From NCBI GenBank assembly GCA_964360145.1, contig CAYHWW010000158.1, positions 1 to 7,583 of the forward strand: a stretch of 7,583 bases of DNA, given 5' to 3'. The notes under the pieces are model-generated. The model saw only the letters and a list, made by a program, of their open reading frames with translations, had not been told where the DNA came from and searched no databases. Every line of letters begins with the position of its first letter. Within the stretch, counting starts at the first letter, position 1. The DNA comes from CAYHWW01 sp964360145. GTDB taxonomy: Bacteria > Bdellovibrionota > UBA1018 > CAYHWW01. Positions 1 to 6,607 of the stretch are shown one piece after another. The position numbers and the translations under genes are program-made.

Positions 1-50
1 GCGTGGAGCGGGCGACGACGACAACGAAGCTATGCGGGAAAAGACCGAGC

Positions 51-2051
51 CTACGGCACGGCGCGGAGGGTGGGACGATGAAAGACTGTGCTCCACACCC
101 AAATGGTGTTGAAGTCCCAGCCCACGTAGCTGCTCTGAACGGCCATCTGTTGGGCATTGAGCATGGTGCCAGTGGCACTGACCAGTGAGAGCGTGGTGCT
201 GGCCGCCGCCGTTGGGCTCGGCACGCGGTATGTTGCCTCTGGCCAATAATTATTATTGTATACGCTGCCTCCTGCAAGTGGCGTAAAGCCCCCCACCATG
301 CAGCCACTGCTGACGGAAAAACGACTCTGAGCCGTGTACACCGCACTGATGGTCGCCGTATTGGAGGCCGCCACCCCACCAACAAGGCCGCCGGCGGCGG
401 GGCACGTGGCCCCGATGGCGGTGTCACCGAAGCTATTGGAAAGCACAGCCCCTTTGAAGGCCGCCCCCACAAGACCGCCTACCTGGGATGCGCCGCCCAC
501 GCTGCCCGTCACCGAACAGCGGCTCAGGCTGGCGTTGGGCAGGCCGAGAGTGGAGTTGGCAGTGCCCAGCACGCCCACGAGGCCCCCCACTTGGGACGCG
601 GTACCGCTTCCCACCACCGCGGGCACGGCCACTGAATTCAGATCCACTTCGCCACCAAGATGGGTGCCCACCAAACCGCCCACGGCCTGCACGGTGCCCA
701 ACACAGAAGTGGCGGCGCGGCTGCCCCGGATGGCGCCCCCTACGTTGACGCCGACAAGGCCGCCCACGTTGCGCTCGGCTTCGATGGATGTCGTAGCCTG
801 GGTGCTATCATAAGCCTCCACCCGGGCTCTGGTGATCACACCGCCCATTGCATTGGAGCCCGCGATGCCGCCCACGCTGTTCGAAGCCGTGATAAAGGGC
901 CAGGAAGTGACCGCGGTCACTTCCCCAGAGTTGGCGCCCACAATGCCGCCCGCGAGGCCTGTGAAAGGGACGGTGCTTTGGCCTGGCAGGAAACGCACGT
1001 GGGCGCTGGAATCCCGCACCGCGCCTGAATTGAGGCCTGCAACCCCACCGAGAGTTTCAACCCAACCCGCCGTGAGGGCGCCACTGCCTTGCACCGTGCC
1101 GTAGGCCAACACACCGGCATTGGACCCCGCCACGAGGCCCACGGGGCCGCTGGCAGTGCCGGAATTCGTGCCCGTGGGGTATTGCATCCAGGAGCCCCGC
1201 ACTTCCACGCTGCGGATGAGACCCGCATTGCTGCCTGCAACGAAGCCCGCCACGCCTCGACCCCCAGACTGAGCGCCAGGGGCGAGCCAGACATGGGAAT
1301 TCAAGACCTTGACGTTGATGAGTGTACCTTCATTGAGACCGGTCACCACGCCCACGGCCTCGGGCCCACCAGAAACCACGGAGGCGTCACGCACCACGAG
1401 GTTACGGATCACGGCACGATCATTCACTTTGCGGAAGAGACCGGCGCCGCCGCCGCGACCATCACCGTGGATGGCCACGCCGACGAGGGCAAAGCCCAGG
1501 CCGTTGTAAGCCCCACTCAAAGCTGGCAATGGAAATGCGTTCACGCCGGAAACGTCAATGTCCCGGGTTTGCAGAAACTCCGCGCTGCTCTCACCCGCGA
1601 TGGCTTCCACATGGGCTTGCGCGCAGATCAAATAAGGATTTTTCGCCGTGCCATGGCCACCGCCGAAGGGAGAAGCCGCTTTATCGCAATCTTTATCCGT
1701 ATAGAGCGGCACCTCCTGGGCGATGATGGTGTCATAGCGCCGAGCAATGCATTGCAATTGCTGGCCGCCCGCGGCGCAGACTTCGAGCATGGAAGCGAGG
1801 CTACGCACGGCGGAGAGATCCGCGTTGCTGAAAGGCCCCGTGGGTGGAGACACAGAAACCTCCACGTCGTCTGGCACACCGGGATCGTGGCCGTACTCCA
1901 ACTGCCCTTCGGCGCTGGCGCTTGCATGGGGTGAAGCTATGTTGGGCGCGGACCTCGCGGCACCGCTGCCACCGCCGGTTGCGTCTTTTTTCTGCTCACC
2001 GCCACAGCCTTGGGCCATGGCGCCGAGCAGCAGCAGTGCCATCACCCTCAT
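51..2051 (-). CDS. GLUG-repeat surface lipoprotein (666 aa)
   Basis: Predicted lipid-anchored protein exposed in the periplasm or on the cell surface. The N-terminus is a short hydrophobic signal (MRVMALLLLGAMAQGC) with a lipobox-like end at Cys16, followed by a Gly/Ser/Ala-rich linker to about residue 50. Residues 136-190 (KNPYLICAQAHVEAIA, then an FPLPALSGAYNGLGFALVG stretch) match the lead-in commonly placed before GLUG repeats. Residues 233-602 carry eleven or twelve GLUG-type units (GGLVGxNxGxIxxSxxxG), at about 233, 269, 305, 335, 368, 394, 430, 458, 489, 525, 554 and 587. The C-terminus (GWDFNTIWVW, then HRPTLRAVP) is the usual closing motif of GLUG proteins. Such repeats form beta-helical stalks in adhesins and IgA-protease-like proteins; an adhesive or structural role is inference. 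The ATG follows the upstream TGA by one base and has an AGGCGGG ribosome binding site at 2057-2063, which suggests translational coupling. Long opposite-strand open frames here are shadows of the GC-rich repeats. Confidence 0.88.
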   Translation of the reverse strand: MRVMALLLLGAMAQGCGGEQKKDATGGGSGAARSAPNIASPHASASAEGQLEYGHDPGVPDDVEVSVSPPTGPFSNADLSAVRSLASMLEVCAAGGQQLQCIARRYDTIIAQEVPLYTDKDCDKAASPFGGGHGTAKNPYLICAQAHVEAIAGESSAEFLQTRDIDVSGVNAFPLPALSGAYNGLGFALVGVAIHGDGRGGGAGLFRKVNDRAVIRNLVVRDASVVSGGPEAVGVVTGLNEGTLINVKVLNSHVWLAPGAQSGGRGVAGFVAGSNAGLIRSVEVRGSWMQYPTGTNSGTASGPVGLVAGSNAGVLAYGTVQGSGALTAGWVETLGGVAGLNSGAVRDSSAHVRFLPGQSTVPFTGLAGGIVGANSGEVTAVTSWPFITASNSVGGIAGSNAMGGVITRARVEAYDSTQATTSIEAERNVGGLVGVNVGGAIRGSRAATSVLGTVQAVGGLVGTHLGGEVDLNSVAVPAVVGSGTASQVGGLVGVLGTANSTLGLPNASLSRCSVTGSVGGASQVGGLVGAAFKGAVLSNSFGDTAIGATCPAAGGLVGGVAASNTATISAVYTAQSRFSVSSGCMVGGFTPLAGGSVYNNNYWPEATYRVPSPTAAASTTLSLVSATGTMLNAQQMAVQSSYVGWDFNTIWVWSTVFHRPTLRAVP

Positions 2052-2052
2052 A

Positions 2053-2535
2053 TCAACCCGCCTGGTTGCGGGCTCTCACGCGCACCGCTTCCAGCCCCTC
2101 ATTGATGACTTGGGGCAGCTCGCTGAAGTAGTCTGACTTGCGGAATGCGATGGTACGTACTTCACCGGTTTTACGGATTTCCTCGAAGTGGCGTTGGAGA
2201 CGCACCAGGGGGCCGGCCATGCGATGCGAAACGTAGAACACCGTAGCCGTTGAAATGATGAGCCCCACGCCGCAGCCCGCGGCCACGAAGGCGTAGATGG
2301 TGCGGGCCTGAAGCTGGAGGAATTGAAAGTAGGGGTGATCAGGCTGCAGCCCTGCCTGCACACCCATATCCACCAGGGATTTCACGGAGCGCCAGGTTTG
2401 GAACCCGATGAGCGCGCTGGCCACGGCGAAGGCAAGGGCCGTCGCCGCCACCAAGGTCAGCTGGAAGCGCGGATAGATGAGATATTTGGACCGCATCTTA
2501 AATGCAAAGTCAGTGTTCGCGCGAATCTGGGACAT
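2053..2535 (-). CDS. Two-TM membrane protein with HAMP-like domain and no output domain (160 aa)
   Basis: Predicted inner-membrane protein. TM1 is at about residues 23-46 and TM2 at about 79-102, separated by a short periplasmic loop of about 30 residues. A HAMP-like region follows at 103-152: SHRMAGPLVRLQRHFEEIRK with the conserved Pro109, then a second helix with the DYFSELPQVIN pattern seen in HAMP AS2. HAMP domains normally pass signals from a sensor to a kinase, methyl-accepting or cyclase domain. Here the protein ends about eight residues after the HAMP, with no output module. The ATG is preceded by AAGGGGGGG (2538-2546). This gene lies directly upstream of, and is probably co-translated with, the GLUG lipoprotein, so a role in envelope sensing or in supporting that protein is conceivable but unproven. 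The topology is clear; the HAMP assignment is by motif reading only. Confidence 0.85.
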   Translation of the reverse strand: MSQIRANTDFAFKMRSKYLIYPRFQLTLVAATALAFAVASALIGFQTWRSVKSLVDMGVQAGLQPDHPYFQFLQLQARTIYAFVAAGCGVGLIISTATVFYVSHRMAGPLVRLQRHFEEIRKTGEVRTIAFRKSDYFSELPQVINEGLEAVRVRARNQAG

Positions 2536-2540
2536 AGCCC

Positions 2541-2567
2541 CCCCTTGAAGGTGTTGCCCTTCAGGGG
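2541..2567 (-). promoter_or_regulatory. Hairpin overlapping the Shine-Dalgarno of the HAMP-protein gene
   Basis: In the minus-strand transcript CCCCTGAAGG (2567-2558) can pair with CCTTCAAGGGG (2551-2541), leaving one bulged A at 2546 and the six-base loop GCAACA. This gives ten base pairs, mostly G-C. The 3' arm contains the AAGGGG part of the ribosome binding site for the gene starting at 2535, and only the last three Gs stay outside the stem. No U-tract follows, so a factor-independent terminator for the preceding TPR gene is less likely than an element that limits translation initiation. The function is inferred from sequence alone. Confidence 0.4.
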
Positions 2568-2613
2568 ACTCATCGGACGCAGGGCTCGCTATCCGCGATG
2601 GGCAGCTGTGGCC

Positions 2614-3174
2614 TCAGTAGGCAAAACGTTCCTGGATGCGGCTCACGACGAGCTGGAGCTCGCCGTTGGTGGGATCCAGTTCGAGGGCTTTTTTGAATTC
2701 CTTCAACGCACCGGCGAAATCGCAGCGTGAGAGGTAGATGCGCCCCAGGTTGAGATAAGGAAAATGCTTGGGCTCGTAGCGAGCGGCTTCCTTGGCCAAC
2801 TCAAGCCAAGGGATGGCGGTATCCAGCTCGCCCTTCTTCATGAAGTAGGTCCCGATGTCGTTGTAGGGATTTCCGAAATCGGGGTCCACGGCAATGGCGG
2901 TTTTGCAGAGCTCAATGGCCCCATCAAGATCGCCGAGAAAACTCGTCATCCAGGCCCAATAGGTGAACGCCTCCGCCGTGGGCTGCGCCTCCACCGACTG
3001 GCGGAAGGAGGCAATGGCTTCATCCACCCTGCCCTTGGCCGCGGCCTCCAGCCCCTTTCTCAAAAGGGATGCGGACCGCACTTGGGTGAAATCTACGACA
3101 TTGGGAGTGCTGGTCTCAGCTCCCCCGGGCAAGGCTTGTAAGTGGCTACCCATCATTTTATCCGTGGGGGTCAT
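2614..3174 (-). CDS. Tetratricopeptide-repeat protein (186 aa)
   Basis: Predicted cytoplasmic protein made almost entirely of TPR helical hairpins. Four units can be read at about residues 35-66 (KGLEAAAKGRVDEAIASFRQ), 68-101 (GDLDGAIELCKTAIAVDPDF), 103-136 (DIGTYFMKKGELDTAIPWLE) and 138-171 (NLGRIYLSRCDFAGALKEFK, ending ALELDPTNGE). The spacing and the G/A/DP consensus positions fit the 34-residue repeat. There is no signal peptide or membrane segment; the first 30 residues look disordered. TPRs mediate protein-protein contacts, and the partner here cannot be told. The start is well supported by AAGGAG at 3181-3186, six bases before the ATG. A 78 bp gap separates it from the downstream HAMP-protein gene, so read-through into that pair is possible. 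Confidence 0.9.
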   Translation of the reverse strand: MTPTDKMMGSHLQALPGGAETSTPNVVDFTQVRSASLLRKGLEAAAKGRVDEAIASFRQSVEAQPTAEAFTYWAWMTSFLGDLDGAIELCKTAIAVDPDFGNPYNDIGTYFMKKGELDTAIPWLELAKEAARYEPKHFPYLNLGRIYLSRCDFAGALKEFKKALELDPTNGELQLVVSRIQERFAY

Positions 3175-3192
3175 CCGTGACTCCTTGACCCG

Positions 3193-3222
3193 AGTCTAAG
3201 GTGCGCGGTCCGCCGAAAGCAA
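3193..3222 (-). promoter_or_regulatory. Candidate sigma70-like promoter for the TPR gene
   Basis: On the minus strand TTGCTT (3222-3217) and TAGACT (3198-3193) are separated by 18 bases. They match the -35 and -10 consensus at three and four of six positions. Transcription would begin about seven bases further on, giving a short leader that carries the AAGGAG ribosome binding site. Consensus matching in a GC-rich genome of unknown lineage is weak evidence. Confidence 0.35.
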
Positions 3223-3264
3223 CTCGCGGCGCGGCTTTTCGCGATTTTCAACACTCAATAGAAT

Positions 3265-4107
3265 CTATTTTTTCCTAGCTGCGGCTAGTCGAGAAGCCAG
3301 CTCGCTGAAGCCGGCGCCGCATTCGCGCCGCGTAATAAAGGCGGGGGCCGCGGCCATATCATCAAGGAAATCCCGCACGTTGGCCACTCCCACGGAAAGG
3401 GGGAAAGCCGCGAAGAAGGGCTCGTCGTTGGGGCTGTCGCCCGTGTAGACTGCGGTGCGGGTCAGTGTGGCGAAATCACGGCCCCAAAGCTCACGCCCCA
3501 GCTTCTTCACGCAGGTGAGTTTGTCGTAGCGGCCGAACCAGGTATTGACGTGGATGCTGGAGAGCAAGGCCAGCGCCCCCTGGGCCCGACAGTGGGCAAG
3601 GAGGCGCTGCACCCGCGCTTTGGGCCAGGGTTTAACGTCTTCGCGGTAATCGATGGCCAGGTCGAACTCCCGGAAGGCCTGGTCGCTGGCCAGGCGGTGG
3701 CCTGGGAAGGCGCGCTGAAGGCTTTGACGCAAATGCTCTAGACGTTTCTGATTGGCAAGCCTCACCGTGGAAGGCTCAAGGTACGCTTTTTCCAGGCGCC
3801 CCCGGCGCATGAGGGTGTAAAACGCGCCGTTCTCCCCGACCACGGCGGTGACAGGCCACATGCGGGCGATCATGTCGCACCACCCCGCGGGACGGCCCGT
3901 GACAGCCACGCATTTGAGCCCCGCGCGCTTCAAGCGCCACAGCGCCTCAAAGGCTTCGGCGGTAATCTGCCCGTGGCTGGAGAAGGTGTCATCAATATCG
4001 AAGAAGAGCGTATCGACGCCACGCAATGCGGCAGTGGGCAATGCCTTCAAGGGCTGGGGCCTGAGACTGATGTCGGGGCCCTTGGCGCGGTGTGACGCCT
4101 TCCTCAC
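3265..4107 (-). CDS. HAD-superfamily (subclass IIB-like) phosphatase (280 aa)
   Basis: Predicted cytoplasmic Mg-dependent phosphohydrolase, probably acting on a phosphorylated sugar or similar small metabolite; the substrate cannot be read from sequence. All four HAD motifs are visible. Motif I is FFDIDDT, with nucleophile Asp37 and acid/base Asp39. Motif II is AVTGR with Thr70. Motif III is the Lys at YDKLTCVKKL, about residue 196. Motif IV is GDSPNDEPFF, with Asp224 and Asp228. A long insert between motifs II and III (about residues 90-190) is the C2-type cap typical of Cof and mannosyl-3-phosphoglycerate or sucrose phosphatase relatives. The start is GTG, overlapping the upstream stop as GTGA, with GAGG at 4116-4119. 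The overlap with the outer-membrane protein gene indicates an operon with translational coupling, though a functional link is not obvious. Mannosyl-3-phosphoglycerate phosphatase is a possible but unsupported specific name. Confidence 0.9.
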   Translation of the reverse strand: MRKASHRAKGPDISLRPQPLKALPTAALRGVDTLFFDIDDTFSSHGQITAEAFEALWRLKRAGLKCVAVTGRPAGWCDMIARMWPVTAVVGENGAFYTLMRRGRLEKAYLEPSTVRLANQKRLEHLRQSLQRAFPGHRLASDQAFREFDLAIDYREDVKPWPKARVQRLLAHCRAQGALALLSSIHVNTWFGRYDKLTCVKKLGRELWGRDFATLTRTAVYTGDSPNDEPFFAAFPLSVGVANVRDFLDDMAAAPAFITRRECGAGFSELASRLAAARKK

Positions 4108-4829
4108 TGCAGGGGCCTCACGCTTTGGGGCGAACGTTCAATGGCGGGCTGTGGGCCCTCGCCACCCTTGATCGGGGGCCGAGCGCTCTCCGCCGCCGCT
4201 CCACCTTTGCGATTCCAGTCGTAACCCCAGGGGAAGAACGTCACGCCACCGGCAATGTACGAATAGGACTGGTGCAGATTGAAACCCGCCTCCGCCACGA
4301 ACTTCACCTTCGTCATGTTGGACGGCGCGAACAGCGTGCCGAAGGCGATTTGAGTGAAGCCCCGCAGATTACCGCCTCGGGCGTTCCACCCCACGGGCAG
4401 CGCGACAAAGGGCGTGAACGCAACGCTATCGGCACCATGAAACGTTTTGTACACCAGGGGCTGCACGGAGAGAGTCCAATTCCCGTCGTGCTGCTGTCGC
4501 GTGTAAAGCAGCGTCACAGGCGATGCGAGCCCCGGTTGATTGTCGATATCTGGGAAATACTCGACGTCCAGGGTCGTGCCCAGACGGAAGCGCCGCTCCC
4601 CTGCCCCGGTGCCCACAATGGCCTGCACGTTTAAAAAGTCAGTGAGGCCGAAACGGGGCTTCAAGTTCACCGCGGCCCCTGTGCCGTTACTCACGGCGAT
4701 TTCCGCTTCAGCACCAGCAGAGAAGCGGCCCGGCTCCAGGAAGGAGGGCAAATCAAAAACCCCCGCTTGAGCGGAAGCGGCGGCGATGAGGAGAAACAGG
4801 GAGGACAGGAAGGCCATTGGCGTGCGCAT
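4104..4829 (-). CDS. Predicted outer-membrane beta-barrel protein (241 aa)
   Basis: Signal peptide MRTPMAFLSSLFLLIAAASAQA with probable cleavage after AQA (residue 22). The mature part has alternating polar and hydrophobic strands joined by Gly/Asn/Asp turns (FSAGAEAEIAVSNGTGAAVN, FGLTDFLNVQAIVGTGAGER, RFRLGTTLDVEYFPDIDNQPG, YSYIAGGVTFFPWGYDW), as in small barrels of 8-12 strands. The barrel seems to end near residue 207. The remaining tail is Pro/Gly-rich and lacks the usual terminal aromatic, so OM insertion is likely but not certain. The frame is open upstream to 4922, but the extra residues precede a clean signal peptide and would overlap the divergent gene; I therefore place the start at 4829. 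An ATG at 4817 is the alternative. Neither has a good ribosome binding site. Its stop overlaps the HAD gene start. Confidence 0.82.
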   Translation of the reverse strand: MRTPMAFLSSLFLLIAAASAQAGVFDLPSFLEPGRFSAGAEAEIAVSNGTGAAVNLKPRFGLTDFLNVQAIVGTGAGERRFRLGTTLDVEYFPDIDNQPGLASPVTLLYTRQQHDGNWTLSVQPLVYKTFHGADSVAFTPFVALPVGWNARGGNLRGFTQIAFGTLFAPSNMTKVKFVAEAGFNLHQSYSYIAGGVTFFPWGYDWNRKGGAAAESARPPIKGGEGPQPAIERSPQSVRPLQ

Positions 4830-4871
4830 ATGGAGTGAGATTACTGTGCACCCCAGGGCCACGGCAAGCCC
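4830..4871. promoter_or_regulatory. Divergent intergenic region with overlapping candidate promoters
   Basis: Only about 42 bp separates the outer-membrane protein gene (minus) from the M74-like lipoprotein gene (plus), so both promoters must overlap here or extend into the coding regions. For the minus direction TTGCCG (4867-4862) and TAATCT (4843-4838) are 18 bases apart, which would give an almost leaderless transcript. For the plus direction TTGGCG (4817-4822) and ATTACT (4840-4845) are 17 apart. All matches are weak. Confidence 0.25.
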
Positions 4872-6020
4872 GTGATGTGCATTTTCTCGTGTGACTTCAA
4901 AGACTTTGTCTGGCAATCTCATCAGAACTTGCTCATCGTCGTGGTATTACTCAGCATGTTTGTCGGAGGCTGCTCCCACCGCGAAGCGGGAGGTTTCGAG
5001 GAAAGTAACGGGGCTGGGCCCATCGAAGCCCGGGACGAGCCGGCCTCGGAGCTGTTCTACGAGCCCGATGAAGAAGACGCCGCCGCATTCCCTGAAGAAG
5101 TGGAAGAGCGCCCCCCCTTTGCCATGACCCCGGAATTCTGTGCCCACTGGAACCCGGAGTTCTTCCGCCGCGGCCGTCGCTGTTGCGCACGCACCAGTCG
5201 CCGCGGGTTTCGCATCCCTAAAGAGTGCGACCCCAAGCGCCGGGGCACCAACCTCTGCGGGGAAACCGTGGACGCCCAACGCCTGCTCAGTGGTGAGCAC
5301 CTGGACGTGCTGGAGCGCGCCTGGCAGGCCCGTGGTGACGCGCCGGATCTCGGCAGCCCCCAGGCCATGTGCTCAGTGGATAATGGGTTCTTGGCCCATG
5401 GGGTGCCGCTGGTGCCCACGGCGAGCAATCGCATCGAAATGAACAACCCCTGGCGCTGCGCCAACTATGGCACCACGGGGCTGGTGCTCATGCTCCATCG
5501 CCTGGGGAAGGCGGTGGCCACCCACTTCCAGGGCCTCAGGGAATATGACGGCGTACGCTTGATCGTGGGCGATCTTTCCGCCCCCCGGGGCGGCTGCCTG
5601 CCCACGAGGCGCGGTGCCCACTCGGGCCACACCAACGGCCTTGATGCGGATCTTGCGTTCTTAGAGGCCAAGGCCGGACGGGGCTCCAACCGCATCTTTC
5701 AGAAGCGCATGGATGCGGAACAGAACTGGTGGCTCTTGAAGGCCATGGCGGACGTAAGCCCTGTTTGCCTGCAATACATCTTTGTGGATCGCAGCCACAT
5801 CAAAGCCTTGCGCCAAGTCGCAAGCGACGACCCGGCGTGGCCGCGCTTTCAACGGCTCTTGAAACACATCAGCGGCCACCGCAATCATTTCCATGTGCGC
5901 GTGGGCGTGCACCCGCGCGTAAAAGACGAGTTTCTCTGCCGCGTGCTGGCCGCACCGGCTGCGAAAACCGCAGTTACTCCGCCGACTCCGCCGGACTCTC
6001 TACAGCCTGCACCGCAGTGA
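4872..6020 (+). CDS. MepA-like (M74/LAS) murein endopeptidase lipoprotein (382 aa)
   Basis: Predicted lipid-anchored periplasmic zinc peptidase cutting D-amino-acid cross-links in peptidoglycan. The N-terminal hydrophobic stretch NLLIVVVLLSMFVGGC ends in a good lipobox with Cys34. An acidic linker and a Cys-rich region (C90, C104, C105, C119, C129) follow, then the catalytic domain from about residue 165 to 345. GDLSAPRGG (233-241) is close to the MepA signature. The LAS zinc motif is seen as H250-S-G-H253-x6-D260, with His253 and Asp260 spaced as in MepA His113/Asp120. GHRNHFHVRVG (335-345) supplies the third ligand His341, and His339 as in the family's HxH. MepA itself is a soluble periplasmic enzyme of about 270 residues; this one is longer and anchored. 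The start is GTG 4872 or the adjacent ATG 4875; neither has a clear ribosome binding site. The Pro-rich C-terminal tail overlaps the convergent gene. Confidence 0.87.
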   Translation: MMCIFSCDFKDFVWQSHQNLLIVVVLLSMFVGGCSHREAGGFEESNGAGPIEARDEPASELFYEPDEEDAAAFPEEVEERPPFAMTPEFCAHWNPEFFRRGRRCCARTSRRGFRIPKECDPKRRGTNLCGETVDAQRLLSGEHLDVLERAWQARGDAPDLGSPQAMCSVDNGFLAHGVPLVPTASNRIEMNNPWRCANYGTTGLVLMLHRLGKAVATHFQGLREYDGVRLIVGDLSAPRGGCLPTRRGAHSGHTNGLDADLAFLEAKAGRGSNRIFQKRMDAEQNWWLLKAMADVSPVCLQYIFVDRSHIKALRQVASDDPAWPRFQRLLKHISGHRNHFHVRVGVHPRVKDEFLCRVLAAPAAKTAVTPPTPPDSLQPAPQ

Positions 6021-6603
6021 CGCCTTCTTCATCGGCGGCGCCGCTGCCTTCCACCGCCTCAGCGGGCGGTGGTACCACAGGGGCCTCTGCCGCAGGGAGC
6101 GGCGCGGCCACCACCGCGGGCACAACAGCCTCAGGGGGCGGCGCAACGGTCGCCGGGGGCACGATTGCCGTAGGCGGTACAATAGCCGCTTGAGCAGCCC
6201 TCTGCCTGGCGGACCGTGAACTGATGCTTTCAGCGGTGACGCCATCAGGACGGAACTGCATGATGCGCTCACCGCGGAGGAACCACCCTTCTTTGCAATT
6301 GCCATTCACATCCATCAGTTCCTCGAACGTAACTTGACCCCTAATGCGATGGCCGACGAGTAAGGCGACATCGTTCTGCTCTTCCGTGGTCAAAGGAACA
6401 CCATAGCGACGTACGGCACGCTCATTATCCGGGTCGGCGGCGTCACGGTACGTGCGAACGATGTAACGGGCCACAGCCTCGCAGGCCTTGAGACGCTCGG
6501 CCTCATTGAGCACGGTGTGCTGTCGCCCACGCAAGGCCTGCGCACGAACCTCGACGGAGGTCAGCGCCAAGGCACAAGTTAAGAATGTGGCGAAACCCCT
6601 CAT
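5974..6603 (-). CDS. Secreted protein of unknown function with Ala/Pro/Val-rich tail (209 aa)
   Basis: Not recognised. The signal peptide MRGFATFLTCALALTSVEVRAQA is almost the same as that of the neighbouring upstream gene. The mature domain (about residues 25-130) is mixed alpha/beta and charged, with two Cys (41 and 103) that could form a disulfide; notable stretches are ACEAVARYIVRTYRDAADPD and TFEELMDVNGNCKEGWFLRG. Residues 139-187 form a low-complexity Pro/Ala/Val tail with repeated IVPP and APP units, followed by an acidic end, as in proteins that span the periplasm or cell wall. The frame is open to 7011, but that extension is antisense-like filler across the upstream gene. The ATG at 6603 has AAGGA (6612-6616) inside the end of the upstream gene and follows its TAA by four bases, so the two genes form an operon. 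The last 47 bp overlap the convergent peptidase gene. Confidence 0.8.
   Translation of the reverse strand: MRGFATFLTCALALTSVEVRAQALRGRQHTVLNEAERLKACEAVARYIVRTYRDAADPDNERAVRRYGVPLTTEEQNDVALLVGHRIRGQVTFEELMDVNGNCKEGWFLRGERIMQFRPDGVTAESISSRSARQRAAQAAIVPPTAIVPPATVAPPPEAVVPAVVAAPLPAAEAPVVPPPAEAVEGSGAADEEGVTAVQAVESPAESAE
6043..6189 (-). repeat. Low-complexity Pro/Ala/Val coding repeat
   Basis: This stretch encodes residues 139-187 of the 209-aa secreted protein. It is built of degenerate short units, for example AAIVPPT followed by AIVPPA, and then APPP and VVPPP. At DNA level a GGxGGxACxATxGCCG pattern is repeated near 6157-6188. It looks like slippage-prone low-complexity coding DNA rather than a mobile repeat. 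Confidence 0.55.
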
Positions 6604-6607
6604 GTAT

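Noticed and set aside
1..50. Possible feature at the left edge
   Set aside because: Only 50 bases downstream of the GLUG stop; no convincing hairpin, ribosome binding site or start codon context is seen.
334..813. Pro/Thr-rich repeated open frame on the plus strand (TRPPT units)
   Set aside because: The periodicity is the complement of the GGLVG repeats of the minus-strand gene, not an independent repeat protein.
1089..1934. 281-aa open frame on the plus strand opposite the GLUG lipoprotein
   Set aside because: It is antisense to a well-supported repeat protein, has no domain or ribosome binding site, and is His/Ala/Arg-rich as expected from the complement of GC-rich coding DNA.
2541..2567. 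Rho-independent terminator for the TPR gene
   Set aside because: The hairpin is good but is followed by G-rich sequence rather than a U-tract, and its arm is the ribosome binding site of the next gene.
3199..3264. Terminator after the HAD gene
   Set aside because: There are CGCGG-type inverted fragments but no stable stem followed by a U-run on the minus strand.
4830..4922. Longer N-terminus for the outer-membrane protein
   Set aside because: It would place 31 residues before a typical signal peptide and overlap the divergent lipoprotein gene.
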